Below are positions 18,109 to 26,000 of a DNA stretch of 46,199 nt, one piece after another; position 1 is the stretch's first letter, and every line of letters starts with the position of its first letter. The translations under genes were made by a program, and so were the position numbers. Origin of the DNA: Pseudomonadota bacterium (GTDB lineage: Bacteria > Pseudomonadota > Alphaproteobacteria > Caulobacterales > Caulobacteraceae); the NCBI GenBank assembly GCA_023432855.1, contig JAEZEZ010000099.1, positions 1 through 46,199 on the forward strand, read 5' to 3'. The notes under the pieces were generated by a model. The model did not search any database and was not told the origin of the DNA. It was given only the letters and a program-made list of their open reading frames with translations.

Positions 18109-20844
18109 TCAGCCGAGGACGATGCGGGCGAGGTGGCGGCTGAGTTTGGGGCGGCCGGTCGTGGGGGCGGCGTGGTTGATGTCGATGAAGTCGGCGTCGT
18201 CCAGGTCGAAGCGCTCCCAGTCGATCAGCTCGACGCCGGGCTCCGCGGCGATACGGGCCATCAGGGCGGCGAAGCGGTCGCCGCGCTGGTGGTCGGGCAG
18301 CTCGGCCAGCATGGCGCGACTGGCCGGATGGATGAAGACGAAGGTCCGCTCCGCCGCGCCCGAAATGGTGCGCAGGCCCTCCAGCCATGCGTCGATGGCC
18401 GCGGGCACGAACTCAACGTCGCCGGCGAAGGTGCGGGCCACCTCGAGGTCGCGGGCGCGCTCCCAGTCGGGCCGGCGCTTCTCGGCCGCGGCCTTGCCCG
18501 CATAGGCCCAGGCGCCGCGCAGGGGCGCGGACCAGCGGAACTCCGGATCCAGGTCGCCGCCGAGGCCCTGGGGCGCTTCGCCCGAGAAGAAGGCTTCGGG
18601 CAGGTCGAGGTCGCGGCGCGGCGGCAGGACGCTGACGTGCATAGGGTCGAGCTCGAACAGGGCGACCGACAGCCGCGCGCCGGCGGCCCTGGTCTCGTCG
18701 CGCACGAACCGGGCGACGCGGTTCAGGCTGGTCAGGCTGACCTGGGGCAGGCCAGCGTTGATGCAGGCGACGGCGTGGCCGAGGCGCCGGGCCTCGTCTT
18801 CGAAGGCCTCGGGCTCCAGGCCGCGGAAGGTCCCCGACGAGCCGATGGCGACCACCAGCGGCGCGTCGAGCTCGCGCAGGAGCCCCGGGAAGGCGGTGAT
18901 TAACTCGAGCGACCGGTTGGTGCGGTGGCTGAGGCCTTCGCCGCCGCCCCGGCGCGCGAACAGGCGCTTCAGCGGCGCCAGCAGCCGTGCCAGCCCGCCG
19001 GGCGGCTTCGCCTTCCCGCCGTCGAGCACGGCCACGAGCCCCGCGAAAGGCATCAGCGACAGGTCCACGACCTGGTCCTGGGTGAAGCTGCGGCCCCACT
19101 GGCGCTCGATCTCGGCGGTCAGGCTGATGAAGCTGAGGGAGTCCATGCCCGCGGCCATCAGCGAGGGGGAGTCCAGGATGCGCCGCGGCGACAGGGAGGG
19201 CGACACGGCCAGCACCGCCTCCATCAGCCGCCGGGCCGGGGGCGCGAGCGCGGTGACCGCGGGGTCGTTGACGGCGGCGGCTATCAGGGTCTCGGCCTCC
19301 CGCGCGATTCCCTTGCGGTCGGCCTTGCCGCTGGCGTTCCTGGGGAAGGCGGGCAGGGCGAGGACACGGGCCGGGACCATGTAGTCGGGCAGGCGCTCGG
19401 CGCAGGCGGAGATCAGGGCGTCGGCGTCGGCCCACGGAGCCTCCACCGCAGCGACGATGTAGCGCCCTGACGGCTCGTCCGGCGGCCAGGACAGGGCCAC
19501 CGCGTTGACCCCGCCGGCGGCGGCGCGCAGCACGGCCTCGATCTCGCCGAGCTCGATGCGGAAGCCGCGCACCTTCACCTGGTTGTCGACCCGACCGAGG
19601 AAACGCACCGGCCCGCCGGGGTCGCGCACGACCCGGTCGCCGGTGCGGTAGAAGCGGCCCGCCTCGCCCGGCAGGGTCACGAAGGCCTTCGCCGTGCGCT
19701 CCGGATCGTCGAGATAACCCTCGGCCAGCTGGGGGCCCGAGAGCAACAGTTCGCCCGCCTCGCCGTCGGGGGCGGGCGACAGGTCCTGGCGATGGACGCT
19801 CAGCCGCATGCCGGGGAAGGCCTCGCCGATGGGGACGAGGTCGTGGCCGTCGTCGGCTGCGCCCCCTGCGCCGCCCCCGCCCGGCAGCACGTGGCGAGAG
19901 CAGGCGATGGTCGCCTCGGTCGGGCCGTACCAGTTCTCCACGGGGCCGTTGGGCGCGGCCTTCGCCCACTCGGCGGCGAGCCGGGCCGGCAGGGCCTCGC
20001 CGCAGAAAAGCGAGGTGCGGATGGACGGAAAGGCGCCGGGATCCAGCGCCCCCTGCAGCCGCATCTGGAAAGCGAGGGACGGGACCGAGAACCAGCGGGT
20101 GAGTTCGCAGCGGCGGATCCAGCCGGCCGGGCAGGCGAGGTCGGCGTGGGAGGCGGCGAACAGGTGCGCGCCGCTGGTCCAGCAGACCATCATGTCGTGG
20201 ATCGACAGGTCGAAGGTCAGCTCGAAGGTCTGGGAGAACCGGTCGTCCGGCCCGCAGGGCATGAGGGCGGCGACCGCGTCGAGATAGGCGGTCAGCGCCC
20301 CGTGGCCGACGGGGACGCCCTTGGGCTCGCCGGTGCTGCCGGAGGTGAAGAGGATGTAGGCGCGGCGATCGGGCGGGACCTGCGGGAGTGCTTCGGGGGG
20401 CGCGGCGTCGAGCGCATGCCCGGCCTTCAGTTCCGGACAGCGGATGACCTCGACCGCGGCGGCGAGCTCCGGCGCCGCCTCAAAAATCCGTTCGAGCGCC
20501 GGCCAGGCCTCGTCGCCGCAGATCATCTGCCGGGCGCCGGACTTGCGCAGGACCGCGAGGTTGCGCTCGGGCGGGTGATCGACGTTGACCGGCGCCCAGG
20601 CATGGCCGCGGAACAGGGCCGCCAACACGCCCAGGTAGGCCGGCGCCGTGCGGCCCACCATCACGGCGGTTGCCGGCGCCTCGGGACCAGGCGGCGCCTC
20701 GGGCAGGCGGGCCGCGAGCGCCGAGGCGGCGGCGATCAGCTCGCCATAAGTCCAGGTCTCTTCGCCCACGGTCAGCGCCGGGCGGCCGGGGCCCTGCCGC
20801 GCCCGGTCGAGGATCCGGCCAGCGATGCCGGCGGCGGCGGTCAT
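18109..20844 (-). CDS. DltA-like adenylation domain - carrier - SGNH-like fusion
   Basis: A 911-residue three-part protein. Residues 10-510 are an AMP-forming adenylation domain: ILFTSGSTGEPKG (164-176), NWYGPTEA (304-311), YRTGD (399-403), GRVDNQVKVRGFRIELGEIE (417-436) and NASGK with Lys507. Substrate-site Asp212 sits in FDLSIHDMM, whose spacing resembles D-alanine-activating DltA. Residues 530-610 are a carrier domain with the phosphopantetheine serine Ser569 in GMDSL. Residues 660-911 look like an SGNH/DltD-type hydrolase or acyltransferase: VVAIGSSGTFRG near 664-674 and the distal D-x-x-H pair Asp888-His891. It may activate an amino acid, load it on its own carrier and pass it to a surface acceptor; the substrate is not known. 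The start is chosen because its ATG overlaps the TGA of the upstream sulfotransferase gene (ATGA), which implies translational coupling. Confidence 0.85.
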   Translation of the reverse strand: MTAAAGIAGRILDRARQGPGRPALTVGEETWTYGELIAAASALAARLPEAPPGPEAPATAVMVGRTAPAYLGVLAALFRGHAWAPVNVDHPPERNLAVLRKSGARQMICGDEAWPALERIFEAAPELAAAVEVIRCPELKAGHALDAAPPEALPQVPPDRRAYILFTSGSTGEPKGVPVGHGALTAYLDAVAALMPCGPDDRFSQTFELTFDLSIHDMMVCWTSGAHLFAASHADLACPAGWIRRCELTRWFSVPSLAFQMRLQGALDPGAFPSIRTSLFCGEALPARLAAEWAKAAPNGPVENWYGPTEATIACSRHVLPGGGGAGGAADDGHDLVPIGEAFPGMRLSVHRQDLSPAPDGEAGELLLSGPQLAEGYLDDPERTAKAFVTLPGEAGRFYRTGDRVVRDPGGPVRFLGRVDNQVKVRGFRIELGEIEAVLRAAAGGVNAVALSWPPDEPSGRYIVAAVEAPWADADALISACAERLPDYMVPARVLALPAFPRNASGKADRKGIAREAETLIAAAVNDPAVTALAPPARRLMEAVLAVSPSLSPRRILDSPSLMAAGMDSLSFISLTAEIERQWGRSFTQDQVVDLSLMPFAGLVAVLDGGKAKPPGGLARLLAPLKRLFARRGGGEGLSHRTNRSLELITAFPGLLRELDAPLVVAIGSSGTFRGLEPEAFEDEARRLGHAVACINAGLPQVSLTSLNRVARFVRDETRAAGARLSVALFELDPMHVSVLPPRRDLDLPEAFFSGEAPQGLGGDLDPEFRWSAPLRGAWAYAGKAAAEKRRPDWERARDLEVARTFAGDVEFVPAAIDAWLEGLRTISGAAERTFVFIHPASRAMLAELPDHQRGDRFAALMARIAAEPGVELIDWERFDLDDADFIDINHAAPTTGRPKLSRHLARIVLG

Positions 20845-21872
20845 GGGCGGGCGTAGGGCAGGGCGACGGGGCCGGCGGCGGCCTCGACCCGGGCCATGAA
20901 CTTCTTCTGTCCGCTGGCGTAGAAGGGCCGCCGCTCGCCGTTGGCCAGCCGCTCGAAGGGCTCCGCCAGCTGGGGCAGGAAGACGTCGAGCGCGCCGGGT
21001 TTCGCCCGCTTCGGGAAGTCGCGCTCGTAGCCGAAGCGGTCCATCAGGTCGCCCAGCCAGGCCTCCACCGTCCGGATGCGGCCGCGCGACAGTGTCTGGC
21101 GGTACTTGCCGGCGTTCGCGGCCATCAGCGGCTTGGTCAGGTTCTCGCGCGCGCCGGAGCTGGCGGCCAGGGCGCGGGCCTCGTCCGAGGCGTGGAAGTC
21201 GAACATGGCCGGCTCGAACGCGAGGCCGAGGAAGGCGCACAGGGCCTCGAGCACCGGCCCTGGCCGGGCGATCAGGTCCTCGTAGCGCTGCAGGAACACC
21301 CGCCCGGGCCCGAGCAGGCCGAGCAGCGCCAGCCCGCCGAGCTGGTCCTCGCGCCAGACCGTCAGCGCATTGCGCACCGAGCCGAACTTGTTGCCCAGGA
21401 AGCGCTCCTTGCGCGCCGAGGCCGAGGCCAGGTAGTCGCGCGGGTCGCGCACCTGGAAGACGAACCTGGCGTCGGGAAAGCAGGCGAGGACGAAGAACAG
21501 CACCCGGTGCAGGTTGTTCTCCTTCACGAACACCACGCGCGCATCCCCGGCCGCGCCCATGCCGCCATAGACGAAGCGGGCGAGCTCGCAGGCGCCGGCG
21601 TCGGGGTGGGCGTCCAGCCAGGCGGCCAGGGCCGCGGCCTCCGCTTCCGAGCCCAGGTTGCGCGCCGCGTGCAGCAGCTGTTCGCGCAGCACGCCCTCGC
21701 GGGGCGAGCCGGCGTGCAGGTTCAGGATCACGTCGCGCGCGAAGTGCCAGGGCGGCGGCGAGAAGACCTGCGAATGGGCGCCCAGGATGCGGCTGATGAG
21801 ATTCGAGCCGGACCGCTCCGAGCAGATCAGGAAGACGTGGCGGGGAGCCGTCGCGGCTGTCTGGGCCGTCAC
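20841..21872 (-). CDS. Sulfotransferase (PAPS-dependent, Stf0-like)
   Basis: A 343-residue soluble sulfotransferase that would move sulfate from PAPS to a hydroxyl or amino group of a glycan, lipid or small molecule. The 5'-phosphosulfate-binding loop is LICSERSGSNL (residues 15-25), and the 3'-phosphate-binding segment is FQVRDPRDYLASASARKE (139-156), with Arg142 and Ser150 as likely contacts. HVFLICSERSGSN resembles the start of trehalose-sulfotransferase-like (Stf0) proteins. It is the first gene of a two-gene minus-strand operon and its stop codon overlaps the start of the adenylation-carrier fusion. A second, unrelated-looking sulfotransferase is transcribed divergently 101 bases away. 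The acceptor cannot be predicted. Confidence 0.88.
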   Translation of the reverse strand: MTAQTAATAPRHVFLICSERSGSNLISRILGAHSQVFSPPPWHFARDVILNLHAGSPREGVLREQLLHAARNLGSEAEAAALAAWLDAHPDAGACELARFVYGGMGAAGDARVVFVKENNLHRVLFFVLACFPDARFVFQVRDPRDYLASASARKERFLGNKFGSVRNALTVWREDQLGGLALLGLLGPGRVFLQRYEDLIARPGPVLEALCAFLGLAFEPAMFDFHASDEARALAASSGARENLTKPLMAANAGKYRQTLSRGRIRTVEAWLGDLMDRFGYERDFPKRAKPGALDVFLPQLAEPFERLANGERRPFYASGQKKFMARVEAAAGPVALPYARP

Positions 21873-21973
21873 CTCTTGCGATCTCCCGCGAAAGTCATGG
21901 GCGCCGCCGCCCGCCTGCTGCGCCGGACAGTAGCCTTAGGGTTTCCGGACGGTCTACGGTGCGCGGCCCTCAC

Positions 21974-22915
21974 ATGCCAGATTCCTCGCTCCCCGACATG
22001 AACCGCCGCAAGATCGTCGCCATCGCCGGGTCGGGCCGCACGGGGAGCACCCTGCTGTCGCTGCTGCTGACGCAGCACGAGAAGACCGTGAACCTCGGCC
22101 AGCTGCGCGACCTCTGGGGCGCCTGGACGGCGCGGGCGCGCTGCGCCTGCGGCCGGGATGTGCCGGACTGCCCCCTCTGGGGCGCGGCGGCGAGGGCGGT
22201 GTTCGGCGGCGATCCCCAGGCCGGCGTGCGCGACATGCGCGGCCGCACCCAGTCGTTCTTCGCCGACGCGGAGACGGTGCGCGACTGGTCAGACGCCGCC
22301 GCGGTCGGCCGGTTGGCCGGGCGCCACAGCGAGTTCCTGGGCAGGCTGGGCGCCGTGCTGGACGCGGTGCAGCGGCTGAGCGGCGTGGCGGTCATGGTCG
22401 ACGCGTCGAAGACCCCGGCCATGGCGCTGGCCCTGTCACTGACCGGGGGGACGGAGCTGTGGCTGCTCAACCTGACCCGCGACCCCCGGGCGGTGGGCGT
22501 CAGCTGGGCCCAGAAGTCGGGCAGGCTCTGGTCGGCCTTCCGCTACGGCCGCGTCTGGGGCGAGCGGCAGCGGACCCTGGGCCGCTGGGCGAGTGCGCAG
22601 GGCGAACGGTTCATGCTCGTGCGCTACGAAGCCTTCGCCGCCGCCCCGCGCGACACGGTCGAGCAGATCGCCGCCTGGGCCGGCCTGCCCCTGCCGGACG
22701 GCGTCTTCCCCGCCCCCGACCGCGCCGAGATCGACTGGACCGGCCAGCACCTCTTCCCCCCGGCCAACGAGCGCGTGCTGGCGGAGAAGAAGCGCGAGGT
22801 GACGATCCGCCCCGCGGAAGGCTGGCGGGATGGGCGGCACAGGGCGGCGCGCTGGCTGGCGCTCGCGGGAAGCGGCGGCGAGTGGCGGCGTAGATCACAT
22901 CCCCCGGCTCGTTGA
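21974..22915 (+). CDS. Sulfotransferase with N-terminal cysteine motif
   Basis: A protein of about 313 residues of the bacterial sulfotransferase type. The PAPS loop AGSGRTGSTLL is at residues 18-28 and the 3'-phosphate segment LTRDPRAVGVSWAQKS at 167-182. Residues 57-69 (CACGRDVPDCPLW) carry a C-x-C-x6-C motif common in a branch of these enzymes and possibly structural or metal-binding. The start is uncertain: GTG 21959, ATG 21974 or ATG 21998 are all in frame and none has a good ribosome binding site. ATG 21974 is taken as the compromise because it keeps a short tail before the first beta strand. It is divergent from the other sulfotransferase gene and just upstream of the AT-rich edge of the lipase gene. 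It probably acts on a glycan or lipid in the same pathway, by inference. Confidence 0.85.
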   Translation: MPDSSLPDMNRRKIVAIAGSGRTGSTLLSLLLTQHEKTVNLGQLRDLWGAWTARARCACGRDVPDCPLWGAAARAVFGGDPQAGVRDMRGRTQSFFADAETVRDWSDAAAVGRLAGRHSEFLGRLGAVLDAVQRLSGVAVMVDASKTPAMALALSLTGGTELWLLNLTRDPRAVGVSWAQKSGRLWSAFRYGRVWGERQRTLGRWASAQGERFMLVRYEAFAAAPRDTVEQIAAWAGLPLPDGVFPAPDRAEIDWTGQHLFPPANERVLAEKKREVTIRPAEGWRDGRHRAARWLALAGSGGEWRRRSHPPAR

Positions 22916-22958
22916 TACATTTGAGAGATATTCGCTGGTCAGCCCAGACGCGCGAGAG

Positions 22959-22986
22959 TTGCCTTTCTACTAGAAGTAGTTAATAC
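22959..22986 (+). promoter_or_regulatory. Promoter of the RTX lipase, palindrome in the spacer
   Basis: TTGCCT (22959-22964), a 16-base spacer and TAATAC (22981-22986) form a plausible sigma-70-type promoter about 47 bases before ATG 23034. The spacer contains the perfect inverted repeat CTACT-AGA-AGTAG (22967-22979). TAATA (22981-22985) can also pair with TATTA (22993-22997). An operator inside the spacer is the arrangement used by several repressors and by MerR-like activators. The surrounding DNA is AT-rich compared with the rest of the window, which raises the chance of a fortuitous match. Confidence 0.4.
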
Positions 22987-23033
22987 CGGCGTTATTATTG
23001 CGTTTGTGAGACATCTGTGTCGCAGAGGGACTC

Positions 23034-26000
23034 ATGAATTTCTCATCCTTGTCGTCGCTAGCCGCGCTGTCCGATGTGGCCTACGACCAAGACAGTCACG
23101 TGTCCTTGCTCATCCAAGCCGCGTTGCCTGGATGGAGCTATGTTGACCTGGGGTTTCAAACCGATGGTAACGGCTATGTAGTTGCTGCAGGTTGGGGTGC
23201 CGCTTTTGTAGCTGAGAACCAGGAGACCGGTGAGGTTGCACTGATTTTCCGGGGCACAGATGACTGGCTTAGCGGCGATCTGGCGGCAAACGTAACTATC
23301 GCTACCGGCCTCCTATCGCTGGCTCTGGTCGCTTTTGCAGACTTAATAGTTGCGGCCAAATCATATGCTGCCGGGGTGGGAGCAAATATCTTGGCCGCTG
23401 GCCACAGCCTCGGTGGCGCATTGGCAGAACTGCTGGTCTCACAGCACGGCTACTCTGGCGGCGCTGCGTTTGGATCGCCGGGCTTGCCAATCATTGGCTC
23501 TTTCGTCTCGCCGCATCCGAACTTCGTTCACGTCACCAGTACGGCGGACTATGTTGGCACCTTATTCGACAATCTTCATCTAGGGACAAGCTTTTTTGTG
23601 CATGATGATAGTTTTGAATATCCAAGCTTTATAGAGGCTCACAACTCCGATAATTATGCTTTCTATATGGGAGCAATCGGCGCGAGTGCCGCTGCCGCTG
23701 GCCTTAACGTTCATAGTGGTGGTTCAGCGCGTTTCCTGACCAACGGGATCGACCACTATGTTTCTAGCTTAGAGCTCACTCAACATTCGATACTTTTCGG
23801 TGGAGACGGTTCGGATCATTTTGAAGGCGGTAATCTGCTTGAGAACCTTAGGCTCGATGGACAAGGAGGTGGCGACCATATCACGGCTGGAACAGCTTCG
23901 GATCGACTAGACGGTGGCTCAGGGAATGACGCCCTCTATGGTGGTGGCGGCGTTGATTATCTCACCGGTGGTGAAGACATCGATCAGTTGTTCGGACAGG
24001 CGGGAGATGACCACTTAAACGGCGGCAGTCATCAGGACACATTAGTCGGAGGAACTGGGAGAGACACATACCACATTGGGCCCGGCCAAGGTTACGACAC
24101 CATCTCTGATCAAGGAGATGGTGCATTTGATACAATTATATTCTACGGTAGTGGTATCGTAAGTTCTCCCGCCAATTTTATAATTCAAGCAGACGGCAAC
24201 GATTTCATTGTCACCGTGGAGAGTGACGCCGGCGCGATCGTATCCCAGTTCAGAGTTCAGGGGATGCACTCGGCATCTGGACGGGTGGAAACTATCCGGC
24301 TCGTTGTCGATGATCCTAATGTCGCAATCGGCTCAATTGCACTGGGCGAACTCTGGGATCAGGGGAGTGCGCCAGATGCCGTCTTCCCCGATACTCCCGC
24401 GGATGACGATGTGGAGGAACCGTCAGGCAGCGACATAACGTGGTGGGGTACTTCCGCGGGAGATATCAACTTCGGCACCAGCGGAAAGGACGTCATGGCG
24501 GGGTTGGACGGCCCTGATGCCCTCTCTGGGGGAAATGACGACGACATCATCCTTGGCGGTGACGATGACGATGTCTTGCTGGGGGACGGTGGCAACGATC
24601 TTCTCATTGACGGTGACATCGGCGACCAGAATGGGATCGATCGCCTTGAGGGTGGCTCGGGGGATGACCGCCTTGTGTTCTACGGTTGTCGAGAAGATGG
24701 CCTGGATTACGGGGATGGCGGCTCTGGTGAAGATCTCGCGCTCGTTGATCTGAGTGATAGCAACGATGATTGGGAACTGCACGAGCACAACGGCGTAGTG
24801 ACGATCAACCCCGACAATTCTAACGACGGAGGTCAAATCGAGCTACGAAATATCGAGGTCGTGGCCGTGTTCTTTGGCAGCGGCAACGACTTCGCAGGCG
24901 GGGGTGCTGAACAGAACTATGTAAAGGGTGGTGAGGGAGACGATCAGCTTTCCGGAGGGGATGGGCTCGATATTCTCTACGGCGAAGACGGCGACGACAA
25001 GCTGGATGCCGACACGGGAGCCGACTGGCTGGATGGCGGCGACGGCTTCGACAAAGCCACCTTCGATATGAGCGACTACAGCGGAGCGATAACCTTCATC
25101 GCTTCGGCAGCCGCAACCGAAGAGGGCTTCACCTTCGCGAACGGCGCCCACGTGAAGAACTGCGAGCGTTTCGACATCACGACGGGATCTGGCGACGACA
25201 GACTGTGGTTGGGCGATTACTCAGACAGGGTGGACACCGGTTCGGGTGACGATGAGATCACGACGGATGGGCGTGGCGATGACGACGTCGATGGGGGATC
25301 AGGCACCGACCGGCTGATTGCAGACTTCAGCTGGGCGACTTCCCGCGTAACAACGTCCAGTTCCGGCCTGTCATTCTCGGTAGTCGGCTCGGACGATGGC
25401 GTGAGTCATTCGGGCATCGAGCATGTCGTCGTGACGGGCGGTTCGGGAGATGACTTGCTGCGCGGGTTGTACGGCGACGATATCCTGACGGGAAATTCCG
25501 GCGACGACACGCTGGTGGGGAACGACGGCGACGATATTCTTACGGGCGGCAGCGGCGACGACTCCCTGTATCTGGGGGACGGCGATGACTGGGCCGATGG
25601 CGGCACGGGGATCGACCTCGCGTCCTTCAACCGTACGTCTCTCGGCAGCATCTATTTCGACGGCTTTGCTGCAGCGACCTCCGCAGGGGTGACCCTGTCG
25701 GATGGCACGCACATCCGAAATGTCGAGAGTCTGGACCTGACATTCGGATCGGGTGACGACACGGTGGTTATGAAGGTCACCGGTACGAACACGATTGCGC
25801 TTAGCAGCGGAGACGATCTTCTGGTCATCGACCAATCCGGGGACGCCAGTTCCCTTTACGCATACTCCGGACTGATGGGGAGCATTCCGTCATACCTGCT
25901 CTCGGTCGGCGGGCTTTACGATGCAGCAAGCGACCGAGTGTGGGCACGCGATATAGAGCGCGTAAGGATATTTGCGGGCAGCGGGGACGACGACCTGAGC

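Noticed and set aside
20845..21240. A 132-codon extension at the N-terminus of the adenylation fusion
   Set aside because: It is an out-of-frame reading of the sulfotransferase gene rich in Arg and Pro. The adenylation domain begins after the ATG at 20844, which has the ATGA coupling.
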